This document shows positions 10,366 through 21,289 of a stretch of DNA of 64,000 bases, one piece after another; positions within the stretch are counted from its first letter, which is position 1; every line of letters begins with the position of its first letter. A program made the translations under genes and the position numbers. Source of the DNA: Xenopus tropicalis (taxonomy: Eukaryota > Chordata > Amphibia > Anura > Pipidae); assembly GCF_000004195.4 (NCBI RefSeq), contig NC_030681.2, positions 135,300,506-135,364,505 on the forward strand, given 5' to 3'. The notes beneath the pieces were generated by a model. The model saw nothing but the letters and a program-made list of their open reading frames with translations, was not told the origin of the DNA and ran no database searches.

Positions 10366-13300
10366 ATGCCATCCTGCGCCCCCTGGAGGAAGGTAAGGGA
10401 GCTGCTACGGTTCCATTTGAATGAAGGGTCTGGATGTACAGAGTATAGAATGTAACAGAATCTTTCTCTTTTCCCTCAGCGAGAGGCAGGATCCAGACCC
10501 CTCTCCGAGATTTATAAGGTGAGTAGAAAAAAGGGTAAAACTGTGCCCCACTCACTGCTACTGCTGTAGGGGCTGCAGGTTTTGTACCCTGGGGAATATT
10601 ATGTTATTAATAAAATCCCCCTTTTATTCTATTTTCCAGCCTCCTGATGGTCGGCTGACCAAGGGTGTGCTCCTCGGAGAGGGCGGCAGTGGAGCCGTTT
10701 ATAAGGTAAGGGCCCCAGCAAATTCCTAGAGGGATGAAAGTGCTGCCCCTGCTGTGTCCAGGATCCCATTCGCTGACACCGGCTCATCATACATTGGGCT
10801 GCTTTAGGCAGACATATCAGACTGCTGTTTTGGGGCCACATGGGGCCCTTTCTTTCCTACCTGAATGTAAGTGACAGCTTTGTGTCTGTGTTACAGGGTC
10901 TCCACCATCGCAGAGGAGTGGTGGCCGTGAAGATGGGGAACATCAGCTGGGTAGGGAATCTTTCTAGTTCCATTCTCAATATCATTCCTATTGGTGGGGT
11001 TGCCTATTTGAGCTAAAGGGTTTCTATTATTCCACCCCAGGATGAGGAGTCGGTGCGCAGGGAGCTGAAGTTCCTCCGGCAGTTTGGCGGCCACAAGAAC
11101 ATCGCTGCTTTCCACGGAGCCTATTACCGGGCTTCACTAGAGGAGGACAAATCGGATCTTCTGGAAGTAAGGAATTATTTGCTGTTTCTTGTTCCTCCCT
11201 CTTTTGCCAAAGAGATCTCCATTGGAGGAAATATAATCCCTGGTCTGACACCATTTTTTCTATTGCAGATTGTTCTTGAGCTCTGTGAGGGTGGCTCCGT
11301 CCACGACCTCATCAAGAGCAACAACCAATCCCTGAAGGAGCCCTGGATTGGCTACATCTGCAGGGAAGTATTAAAGGTAAGGCCAGAATAACCCCTTATG
11401 GACTCATCTATGATTTTGCATTATATATGTATATATATATTTATTATAGATCATCATTCTGCTAAAATGTGTTACACTCTTGGGAATATTTAGACTTATG
11501 TCTGTTATATTCTTATAACCTACATCTCAATCCCCCCAGGGGCTCCACCACATCCACCAGCACCGGGCCATACATAGGGACATCAAGAGCCCGAACATCA
11601 TGCTGACAAAGGAGGGGAGAGTGAAGTTGAGTGAGTAAAACTTAATAATTCAGGTTTTTATTGTATTGTATTTAAAAAGTAATTTTTCATTGATAAATAT
11701 AATCTGGTGTTTCAGTCGACTTTGGACTCTGCTGGGACCTGGACCCACAGACTGGAATGTGTAAGGAGCCTGACGGGACTGCACACTGGATGGCACCCGA
11801 GACCTTTAGGAGGAACGGCGAGGAACCAGAGTACGACACCAAAGTGAGTTGTACTTATAATACTTGGCACAACAGGGTGCATTTACCTATCAATGTTAAT
11901 GGGACATAAAAGCAGTGGGAGGAGCCGATGGCATTTTACTTCAGCCTCTCCCATCCTCTCTACACAAATGGGTGCTGCATTCAGTTAGGGGCAGTTCAGG
12001 TTACAAGGGAACTAAACATAAAGCAATTGGGGCCATTTCTTCCATCAGTGCTAAGCAGGCCCGGACGGGGATTCACAATAGGCCCTGGTATTCCAAGTGC
12101 ACAGGGGCCCAAACAGCCCCCCAGCAGCCCAATAAATAGTGACTGTCTATGGCATCTTACAGCAGCCCCTCTGGTATTTGTCAGAACCCACAGATTGCCG
12201 GTCTGGGCCTGGTGCTAAGTGGCCCAGTTCTAATAGATTCTATATTTTCCATTCATTGTATGCAGGCACTGATGGAAGAACCACCCCAGTAACAACTGAA
12301 TCACCCACTAACCCAGTTCTCTCCTTCTAATGCTCTTTGGTGTCTCTTTTCCAGTGTGACATCTGGTCGCTGGGAATAACTGCCATAGAAATGGCCGAGG
12401 GAAAGCCACGTAAGTAAATCTCAACGATTTGTGGATATTTATTCTATACTTTGAGAAGCAGATATTCTGTAGCAGAATGGGAAGAACTGGGACTTGCTAT
12501 TTTTTGCTATTTTGCTATTTTCAGCAAAAAAAAAACCAACTTTTTTCTTTAGTTGCAATAAATAGACAGTATACAGACATGGATGGATCTGATATATGCG
12601 TTTTTGTCTTTCAGCATACTACGACCAATACCCGGTGGAGGACATCATAATCGAGAGCCAACCACCGAAGCTTCAAGCCAACACCTGGTGAGTCCTTCCC
12701 AGCTCGTGTCACTAGATGCTCCCACAGCTCAGAGCTGAACTGAATGAAATGGGCTCTATTTTCACCAAATAATGCTAAAAGCCCTTTTTTCTTTTTTTCC
12801 AGGTCACAACAATTCCATTCCTTCTTGGAGTTGTGTCTGAAGAAGGATCCTGCGGAGCGATGGAGCACCAAGGAACTCCTGCATCACCCCTTCATTGCTG
12901 GACTGCCGCCCAAGAAGATCATCAGGGCTGAGATTCGGAAACACCTTCAGGCTCAGCAGAGGCGGCCGGCCAAGAGAGGTGAGGGGATCCATTGTATCTG
13001 GTACGACTGCACCATCATGAACACTAAACTGAGAAGCTGTTGGGCTTATTATAGTGGCGTTAGGGATAATGAACATATTTTGAGGGCTACACCACCTTAC
13101 ATTTTAGTATAATAGTGACAATGGGATTCTAAGACAATTTAGAATAGGAAAAAATAGGAATTTAATTTCAGCTCTGATTTTTTTTTATCTATACAGGAGT
13201 GAGGGAAGCAGCTCTCTGGGCCAGGAAACAGCTGCGTCGCGCTTGTGCCTTCTGCGCTTGTGCCTTCCACGCTTGTGCCTGTGCCTTCCACGCTTGTGCC

Positions 13301-13438
13301 TGTGCCTTCCACGCTTGTGCCTGTGCCTTCTGCGCTTGTGCCTTCCACGCTTGTGCCTGTGCTTTCCGTGCATACAAGATCTCGGCAGAAGAAACAGCGG
13401 CTCAGAAAATGGCACTGGAGGGCTTTCCTTGTTATTGA
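10366..13438 (+). CDS. STE20-family Ser/Thr protein kinase, MAP4K4/TNIK/MINK/NRK-like
   Basis: Twelve exons join in frame with GT/AG borders: 10346-10392 (ATG at 10366), 10480-10518, 10640-10705, 10897-10950, 11041-11166, 11269-11376, 11540-11630, 11716-11843, 12355-12409, 12615-12687, 12803-12978 and 13197-13438. They encode about 394 residues. The kinase domain (about 30-290) is complete: Gly loop LGEGGSGAVYKG at 34-45, VAVK Lys56, helix-C Glu70, HRDIKSPN at 152-159, DFG at 172-174, APE at 197-199 and DIWSLG. All catalytic residues are present, so activity is expected. The HPFI motif and basic stretch after the domain resemble the germinal-centre kinases of the Misshapen group, but the long linker and CNH domain of that group are absent. 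The tail after residue 315 is translated from a minisatellite and is doubtful. The true C-terminus may use other exons. Exact orthology is unknown. Confidence 0.88.
12056..12211. mobile_element. hAT-like MITE in kinase intron 8
   Basis: A 156-bp element with inverted ends CAGGCCCGGAC and GTCTGGGCCTG is flanked by a perfect 8-bp duplication, GTGCTAAG, at 12048-12055 and 12212-12219. Eight-bp duplications and CAG-type termini are the hAT signature. A fragment of the same family lies near 22600-22690. Confidence 0.9.
13241..13369. repeat. 15/21-bp minisatellite inside the last kinase exon
   Basis: Seven units in the order 15, 15, 21, 21, 21, 15, 21 bp are built from GCTTGTGCC, TGTGCC and TTCCAC/TTCTGC. 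All lengths are divisible by three, so the kinase frame reads through as Cys-Ala-Phe-His repeats. Another frame reads Pro-Val-Pro-Ser-Thr-Leu repeats. A terminal unit carries point changes. Confidence 0.93.
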
Positions 13439-13823
13439 TCCTGTGGCCAATAACATCTAAAGCCCAGGATGAGTCTTCGCAATAACATCCTAGGAGAAAC
13501 ACCCTCAGGGAAAGGTACGGTCTCTATCAAATATCCCTATACATTGGGCCTACAGAGCCTTAGGCCAACACTTTTTACAGTATATAGTTCTAATGGACAC
13601 TCTATAATTAATGTAAATGCTAATTGTATACACATTTAAAATAAGACACTTAGGCTTAGACATACATGTGAATCTATATTATAATTTTCCTGCCTGCACC
13701 CCTTGTACTGTTGCCCAATGCAAAGGAGAATTCAGTGTGAGCATAAAATCCTTTGTAATGCCGTTGTTCTTAATGAATATTCATAATGACACATTACTTA
13801 TTGGTTTTCATTCTATTTTACAG

Positions 13824-14407
13824 CTCCACCAGCAGAGCCTGTGCCTCCATCTGAAGCTCCAGGAGAATCCGCTTTTCAGACACCCATAACTCCACCAGTG
13901 GCGTCTCCTCTCACAATTACAGCTACACCCCCAGCAGTGTATGTAACACTCTATACACAACCTCCACCCACCATCTCTATCTCTCTTTCAGCCACAGTTC
14001 CACCAGTGGCCCTTTTTCTCCAACATCTACACCAGCACAGAATTTACATTCCAATAGTGGGATCCAGTTTTAATATGTGCAGCTCCACCAGTTGGATTCC
14101 TGCTTTTAGAGAGCCCAATTCCAGCAGTGGCACCTCACTTTGTAGCTCTCATTCTCCATTTCTTTCTTTGGCTCCACCACCAGCCCTTCTTTCTTTTCCT
14201 GCTGCTCCTCTACCAACAGACCACCATACAAATACATCATACAGTATTTGCAGTTTCACTAACCTCAGCTCAAACAGTGCACCCACCGCCGTCAGTCTTA
14301 GCCTCCAACATTTACATTTCAGACAAGCACAGCTCCAACACCCCCTTACAGGACCCTATAGAGGCTTCTCCCTTCATAATCCACTAAAAATACTGCCCAT
14401 ACATTAG
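13824..14407 (+). other. Pro/Ser/Thr-rich open frame, possible alternative 3' exon of the kinase gene
   Basis: A good acceptor (TTCTATTTTACAG ending at 13823) is followed by about 194 codons without a stop, starting APPAEPVPPSEAPGESAF and rich in Pro, Ser and Thr, ending at a TAG at 14405-14407. The DNA contains a degenerate recurring CTCCACCAGTGG motif, so the frame may simply be an old tandem repeat. It could be a disordered tail of the kinase if exon 12 is spliced differently, or 3' UTR. AATAAA at 14687-14692 could end either transcript. No family is recognised. Confidence 0.3.
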
Positions 14408-14483
14408 ATAGCTTTAACAAAGGGTTACATGCATTTTAGCAAGGTAAAAATACAGGGACACTGACATAAACTCTTAGTAGAAG

Positions 14484-14610
14484 TTGATCCAGGGACTTGT
14501 CCGATTGCCCTTTGGGAGTCAGGAAGGAATTTTTTTCCCCTCTGAGGCAAATTGGCTCCGGCTTCAGATGGGGGTTTTTCGCCTTCCTCTGTATCAACTA
14601 TTAAATAGGA
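14484..14610 (+). mobile_element. 3'-UTR fragment of a CR1/L2-type LINE
   Basis: The stretch from GTTGATCCAGGGAC through GGAAGGAATTTTTTTCCCCT to GGGGGTTTTTCGCCTTCCTC is, from memory, a recurring block just before the 3' end of frog CR1-like LINEs. No open frame and no tail is attached here. Confidence 0.5.
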
Positions 14611-14699
14611 ACCTTCCAGCTACACTGAAACATAAAGTAAATGAACATAAACTAAAATGCACAACTTAAATCATATTTAAATTATAAATAAATATTTTA

Positions 14700-15075
14700 A
14701 TACATATTTGAATGGTGTTTTGCATTTTTATAGTATTGCCAGGGAAGTTTACAGAGGGTGGAGACCTGTGGTGCAAGGGAAAAGGGTAACCAAAAAGAGA
14801 AGGTGGAATCAGGGGGCAGGGGTCGGAGAAATGGGTGAGGAGAGATCCTAAGGTGAAGAAATGTAAACAGGGAATAAGCCATGTTTGAACCCAGACCCAG
14901 TGACCGTCACTGAGCTCAGAGCTTTGGTCAGTGGCCAAAGCCTTGAAGGGTAATTTCAACTCAACACTTATTTAAAATTCACATAAAATGATAGATAGTG
15001 CATATATATATATATGGGTTTAAGAGGAACAGACTTATTATTCAGTTAATACCCTTAGTACATTTTGGACTCAAG
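14700..15075. other. Gene-free stretch
   Basis: Low-complexity AT-rich DNA, including a short (TA)n at 15002-15015. The last part already shows very diverged copies of the following 51-bp repeat. No exon is seen. Confidence 0.4.
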
Positions 15076-15596
15076 GACCATCCTATAAATATGTCTCTGC
15101 CATTAGTGATCTTTGGGCCTTGGAGAAACAGACCCCTAAACATGTGTCTGCCAATAGAACCCTTTGTGCCTAGGAGAAACAGACCCATAAACATGTCTCT
15201 ACCAATAAAACCCCTTGGGCCTAGGAGAAAAAGACCCATAAACATGTCTCTGCCAATAGAACCCTTTGTGCCTAGGAGAAACAGACCCATAAACATGTCT
15301 CTGCCAATAGAACCCTTTGGGCCCTGGAGAAACAGACCCATAAACATGTCTCTACCAATAGAACCCCTTGGGCCTAGGAGAAAAAGACCCATAAACATGT
15401 CTCTGCCAATAGAACCCTTTGGGCCTAGGAGAAACAGACCCATAAATATGTCTCTGCCAATAGAACCCTTTGGGCCTAGGAGAAAAAGACCCATAAACAT
15501 GTCTCTGCCAATAGAACCCTTTGGGCCTAGGAGAAACAGACCCATAAACATGTCTCTGCCAATAGAACCCTTTGGGCCTAGGAAAAAGAACCCAGA
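15076..15596. repeat. 51-bp minisatellite, about 10 copies, open on both strands
   Basis: The unit ATAAACATGTCTCTGCCAAT, then AGAACCCTTTGGGCCTAGG and AGAAACAGACCC, repeats every 51 bp (anchors about 15121, 15172, 15223 and so on to 15580). The first unit and last unit are diverged and the middle is homogeneous. Fifty-one is divisible by three, so a 247-codon frame on + (14998-15741) and a 189-codon frame on - (15042-15611) both stay open. Neither resembles a protein, and I do not call a gene. Confidence 0.95.
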
Positions 15597-16383
15597 AAAA
15601 GTAGCTATCAATCAGGTGTATAGTAAAATCAAAATTATTTTATTAACATATACACATAAATGCTATAAACTAGCATTTATGTGGGAGGGGGTCATGCCCT
15701 TGGTCTGCATTGGCTTTCCATCATTAGCAGTCACCCCATAAATTTTAATGTAGAGTCTGGAGGCTGTTAGTGGTATTGCATTAATGGATAAAAGGGTGGG
15801 GGGCAATTTGTTAGGCACCATTTTTGAATGCAAAAGTGTCATTGGTTGGAAAGGTAATTGGGCCTGTTTCCTGCGTTGGCTGGTAAACCAATCAGGTCTG
15901 CAAGCAAACTAAGCTCAGCACCCTTAAGAATCACTATGGACGTTATATGGTCTCTCCTTTGTAACAATGGGCTGCTAAATAGTTGTACAATGCTATTGTA
16001 TAGCACAATCTCATTGGTAAGGTGGCAGGTGTGTAATTTGGGGCTAAAGAGATGAAAGACTGAAACTCAGCACTTTTTATTCATAATCCCAACCAACAGT
16101 GCTCAGAATGATTGGCCTAAAAATGCAAATGTTTAGCTAAATATTACAGTAAAAACCCCTTTTATAAAATGAGGCTTGATTGGTTGCCTGGACATCAACT
16201 GGGCATATTGTTGTATAATGGGTGACTGGGGTGGATCAGGAGGTATGACCATGCTTCCGTCTGCAGGTCACTTTATGTTTTCTGGGGCCCCATTATTCTT
16301 GCTAGCAGGGTCCAAGGGCCGCTGGTGACCAATGGGTTGATAGTTGGGCCCCCTTTGTGGGGATGGTCCTATTTACTTAGTAG
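15597..16383. other. Gene-free stretch before the LINE
   Basis: No exon, RNA or clear repeat terminus is recognised. Short frames here lack similarity to anything. Confidence 0.4.
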
Positions 16384-17478
16384 AATTGGGCCAGTGTGGT
16401 TAGTGGAGTACCGCAGGGGTCAGTCCTTGGTCCTTTGCTTTTTAACTTGTTTATTAATGACCTGGAGGTGGGCATAGAGAGTACTGTTTCTATTTTTGCT
16501 GATGACACTAAATTGTGCAAAACTATAAGTTCCATGCAGGATGCTGCCGCTTTGCAGAGCGATTTGACAAAATTGGAAAACTGGGCAGCAAACTGGAAAA
16601 TGAGGTTCAATGTTGACAAGTGCAAAGTTATGCACTTTGGTAGGAATAATATAAACGCAAACTATCTACTGAATGGTAGTGTGTTGGGGGCATCCTTAAT
16701 GGAGAAGGATCTAGGGGTTTTTGCAGATCACAAGTTGTCTAATTCCAGGCAGTGTCATTCTGTGGCTACTACAGCAAATAAAGTGCTGTCTTGTATAAAA
16801 AAGGGCATTGACTCAAGGGATGAGAACATATTTTTGCCGCTTTATAGGTCCCTGGTAAGGCCTCACCTTGAGTATGCAGTGCAGTTTTGGGCTCCAGTCC
16901 TTAAGAAGGATATTAATGAGCTGGAGAGAGTGCAGAGACGTGCAACTAAACTGGTAAAGGGGATGGAAGATTTAAGCTATGAGGTTAGACTGTCGAGGTT
17001 GGGGTTGTTTTCTCTGGAAAAGAGGCGCTTGCGAGGGGACATGATTACTCTGTACAAGTACATTAGAGAGGATAATAGGCAGTTGGGGGATGTTCTTTTT
17101 TCCCATAAAAACAATCAGCGCACCAGAGGTCACCCCTATAGATTAGAGGAACAGAGCTTCCATTTGAAGCAGCGTAGGTGGTTTTTCACGGTGAGGGCAG
17201 TGAGGCTGTGGAATGCCCTTCCTAGTGATGTGGTAATGGCAGACTCTGTTAATGCCTTTAAGAGGGGCCTGGATGAGTTTTTGAACAAGCAGAATATCCA
17301 AGGCTATTGTGATACTAATATCTACAGTTAGTATTACTGGTTGTATATATATAGTTTATGTATGTGAGTGTATAGATTGGTTAGTATAGGTTGTGTGCTG
17401 GGTTTACTCGGATGGGTTGAACTTGATGGACAATGGTCTTTTTTCAACCCTATGTAACTATGTAACTATGTAACTATG
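16384..17478 (+). mobile_element. 5'-truncated CR1/L2/Rex1-type LINE with intact reverse-transcriptase C-terminal half
   Basis: An open frame (16384-17334, 311 codons from the first ATG-type start at 16396) begins inside the reverse transcriptase at GVPQGSVLGPLLF. It carries the catalytic FADD motif with LENWAANWKMRFN and KCKVMHFG downstream, then the long C-terminal region typical of the Jockey superfamily. The 3' UTR contains GGTTGAACTTGATGGAC and CTTTTTTCAACCC, and ends in a short (TATGTAAC)n tail at 17450-17478. The endonuclease and N-terminal polymerase are missing by 5' truncation, so it was dead on arrival, but the uninterrupted frame indicates recent insertion. Confidence 0.92.
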
Positions 17479-17650
17479 AATGGGGCCACATGATTGCTGA
17501 GGGAAGCCATGGTCCCAGTACTGATGGGCCACCAACAGCTAGAGAAGAACGTATCCTCTGTGGCCCATCTCTCATTGCGGCCCTCTCCTGGCTGTCAAAG
17601 CAAAGGTAACAACCCCACATTGTCAAAAAAAAGCAAAATTACACATTAAC

Positions 17651-18786
17651 CTGGAAGCAAATAGGGGTAGGAAGCAGCTTCATTAAGATCACTGCAGCTG
17701 GAGGAAATACTCCGCCAGGAACAGGATGGAGTCCAGGTGCTACAGGACAGAAAAATATTGTTTTTGGTGGTTATTACACGCGGCTGTTCTGCAAGCCAAC
17801 ACTATCAGCTCTTGAAATTATGCAGTCGCCTTTGGTTTTCATGCACATTTAACAAAACCAGTTTTTGATAGTAAAGGACATTTTCCTTTAGTCACAGGAA
17901 TATATCTGCAGGTTATTTCTATGCAGCCCTATAAAGAGGAAAGGGGGTGCGATTACTAAAGTGACCAATGGCAGTGCGATTATTAAAGTGACAATTGGTC
18001 AGCAAATAAAAGTGCTCAAAAGACTTTCCTAGTTGAAGTAATCAGTTTGCTTTACAAAGGCTTACGAGCTAAATGTCGCTGCTGGAAAGGGATCATCTGA
18101 ACGTGTCAGGTTTTGGATACTCTGGTTTTCGGTCAACATCATCCTTCAGCGAAGGGGCTATGGATGGAGCTACCACAGGGTCTGGGATTAGTGCTGCCAG
18201 TTTGGTTCTCGGTACATCCTAGAAATAAGAATGAGACATTACTGGCAATAAGTTAGGAGTGAGGCAAAGACACATTTTCTTGTGCTAATTAACAATACTG
18301 CAAGCCGCCAATAGCAACCAGCCATATCTGTTCCTTTATTATTTAATCAAGCAGCAGTTTGCTGTTGCCTGAGAATCTTGAAAAAGAGAAGCAAACGTGA
18401 AGGGAGTGAAAGAAATAAATGTGTCTCTGCTAGGTATAAAGGCATGGGAGCGGTAAAGGACAGCAGCTGCTGGCACATATACTAGAGTCCACACATAAGC
18501 CTAAGCACAACGTTAATATATGAATTTAACATCATTCCCATGATGGAGAAAGGGCGGGATAGCTATATGCAGGTACAAACCCTGATCCCGACATACCTTG
18601 TATCCCAAAGCTTTCAGTTCACTTGTGGAGCAGGGGTACATGTCCATAAATTTGTATCTATCCACAAGAAGTGCCGTCTCCTTCCCTTCATACCCCTCCT
18701 TGAATGCTGTGTATCTCCATTTTCCCACTTTCAGTATACTAGCTCCAATGTTACTTTCCAAGGCCAGGAAGCATGCCCAAATCTCA
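17651..18786 (-). pseudogene. CSTF3 (CstF-77) pseudogene fragment retaining introns
   Basis: Three exon-like blocks on the minus strand match the C-terminal third of cleavage stimulation factor subunit 3. Block A, 18786-18597, encodes [14 protein letters not shown] through [19 protein letters not shown] to ELKALGYK, with a GTATGT donor. Block B, 18218-18066, encodes [18 protein letters not shown] and [11 protein letters not shown], then loses one base and meets TGA at 18095-18093. The shifted frame continues [10 protein letters not shown] to a GTAAGC donor. Block C, 17739-17651, encodes [13 protein letters not shown] and [13 protein letters not shown]. Splice sites are preserved, so this is a DNA-level segmental copy, not a retrocopy. 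Small in-frame deletions (two residues each in A and C) and the frameshift indicate decay. No flanking CSTF3 exons were found. Confidence 0.88.
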
Positions 18787-19029
18787 CTGCAGAAATCAAG
18801 GGGGAAAAAAACAAGGAAATTCAGTATTCCCAAACAGGGACAAAGTGAGGCTTCCAGTTTGTCAGACATTGTATAAAGTCAACATTCAGCATATAACAGC
18901 AGCATTGTGCAGCTTCGCTTTTGCTGTTCTTCCCTCTTCACTTTCCCCTTCCCCTGTGCTGTCCTTGTACACTTGCACCACTTGCACGGGGATGAAGCCT
19001 GAGCAATGAGCAGGCAGGATTTAATCTGA

Positions 19030-19553
19030 TGGATATTGGGGAGTTGTATCAGGAGTCAGAACCAGCAGTGCAGAGAAGGGAAAGGGACAGACACAGTGAC
19101 AGCTACACATAACTATAAACCCAGTGGGAATGAGGAATGAATGGATATTGGGGAGTTGTATCAGGAGTCAGAACCAGCAGTGCAGGGAAGGGAAAGGGAC
19201 AGACAGACACAGTGACAGTTACACATAACTATAAACCCAGTGAGAATGAGGAATGAATGGATATTGGGGAGTTGTATCAGGAGTCAGAACCAGCAGTGCA
19301 GAGAAGGGAAAGGGACAGACAGACACAGTGACAGTTACACATAACTATAAACCCAGTAAGAATGAGGAATGAATGGATATTGGGGAGTTGTATCAGGAGT
19401 CAGAACCAGCAGTGCAGAGAAGGGAAAGGGACAGACACAGTGACAGTTACACATACCTATAAACCCAGTGAGAATGAGGAATGAATGGATATTGTGGAGT
19501 TGTATCAGGAGTCAGAACCAGCAGTGCAGAGAAGGGAAAGGGACAGACAGACA
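19030..19553. repeat. 112/116-bp tandem repeat, five copies
   Basis: Units starting GGATATTGGGGAGTTGTATC recur at 19031, 19143, 19259, 19375 and 19487 (spacing 112, 116, 116, 112). The 4-bp difference is one GACA step within a GACAGACAGACACAG tract. The last copy is cut at 19553 by the junction with a MITE. Confidence 0.93.
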
Positions 19554-20488
19554 CAGGTATGGGATCCCTTGTCCGGAAACCTGTTATCCAGAAAGTTCCA
19601 AATTATGGAAAGGCCATCTGCCATAATTCTAAGTTCTAAAAATGATTCCCTTTTCTCTGTAATAATAAAACAGTACCTGTACTTGATCCCAACTAAGATA
19701 TAATTACCCCTTATTGGGGGCAGAACAGCCCTATTGGGTTTATTTAATGGTTAAATGATTCCCTTTTCTCTGTAATAATAAAACAGTACCTGTACTTGAT
19801 CCCAACTAAGATATAATTACCCCTTATTGGGGGCAGAACAGCCCTATTGGGTTTATTTAATGGTTAAATGATTCCCTTTTCTCTGTAATAATAAAACAGT
19901 ACCTGTACTTGATCCCAACTAAGATATAATTACCCCTTATTGGGGGCAGAACAGCCCTATTGGGTTTATTTCATGGTTAAATGATTCCCTTTTCTCTGTA
20001 ATAATAAAACAGGACCTGTACTTGATCCCAACTGAGATATAATTACCCCTTATTGGGGGAAGAACAGCCCTATTGGGTTTATTTCATGGTTAAATGATTC
20101 CCTTTTCTCTGTAATAATAAAACAGGACCTGTACTTGATCCCAACTGAGATATAATTACCCCTTATTGGGGCAGAACAGCCCTATTGGGTTTATTTAATG
20201 GTTAAATGATTCCCTTTTCTCTGTAATAATAAAACAGTACCTGTACTTGATCCCAATTAAGATATAATTACCCCTTATTGGGGGCAGAACAGCCCTATTG
20301 GGATTATTTAATGGTTAAATGATTCCCTTTTCTCTGTAATAATAAAACAGTACCTGTACTTGATCCCAACTAAGATATAATTACCCCTTATTGGGGGCAG
20401 AACAGCCCTATTGGGTTTATTTAATGGTTAAATGATTCCCTTTTCTCTGTAAAAATAAAACAGCACCTGTACTTGATCCCAACTAAGT
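19554..20488. mobile_element. CAGGTATGGG-family MITE with 113-bp internal tandem expansion, copy 2
   Basis: The left terminus CAGGTATGGGATCCCTTG is followed by the family interior. An internal 113-bp segment (AAATGATTCCCTTTTCTCTG ... TTATTTAATGGTT) is then repeated about eight times (anchors 19753, 19866, 19979 and so on). The right terminus is missing, since the sequence breaks at about 20488. There is no TA on the left side, which directly abuts the 112/116-bp array. Confidence 0.85.
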
Positions 20489-21289
20489 TGGGGGTTTCAA
20501 CCCAACATAATAATGAAAAATATATGTCCTGTTGCACTAGTACAACTGGTGCCTTTGCTTCAGACACTTAACTATAGTTTACCTAAACAAGCTGCTGTAT
20601 AGCTATAGGGGCAGCCATTCAAAGCCGAAAAAGGAGAAATTGCACAGGTTAAACAGCAGATAACCCTGTAATATACAATGGGAGTCTGCATAGCTTATCT
20701 GATATCAACTGTGTATCCTGTGCTTGAATGGCTGCCCCCATGGCTACAGAGCAGCTTATATATAAACTATAGTTTTACCACTGTACTGCATCAGTGCATT
20801 ATATTGCAACTCTTAAAACACTTTCATTTTTATGTTACTGTTCAGCAGCCTCTGTTTCTCATGGATTGTCTTAGCCTATCATTAGTGGCATAGAGATTCT
20901 ACCCAATGTTATTGATAGTTAGGGGAAAATGTTCATTAAGCTATACACATAATTTAGTCTTTTTTGTACAAAACTTTTTCATAGAATTTTGTTTAAAAAA
21001 AAAAAAAAAAAAAAAGATAATTTTAACGTGAACAATCGGCTATCTGATCAGCTATTAGCGGTCAAACTAAATCTAATAAAATCAATTTGTAAAAGCTGGA
21101 GTTAAGTTTGGCCTTGGTCACATCTTCCAAGTATACACATCAACACAATTCACCAGCTTGGGTCATACAGCAGGACACACTTCCCCATCCAAACAAGCGA
21201 TAACAGCCTCCAACATGCAGATCTTCCGGGAAAGCGGAGAAAATAAGTTTCCTTTATCTAAATAGCATCAACATATTCCTTTAGTCCAA
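20489..21289. other. Gene-free stretch
   Basis: AT-rich DNA with an A homopolymer at about 20996-21015. A stretch around 20560-20780 forms a weak inverted repeat (TATAGTTTA-type ends around GCAGCC). No exon is supported. Confidence 0.4.

Noticed and set aside
13460..13514. Small kinase exon ending at the GTACGG donor at 13515
   Set aside because: All three frames entering from the exon-12 region are closed before 13514, and the acceptor choice is arbitrary.
17480..17640. A fourth CSTF3 exon after block C on the minus strand
   Set aside because: An acceptor-like CTTTGACAG is present, but the following sequence does not resemble the next CSTF3 exon.
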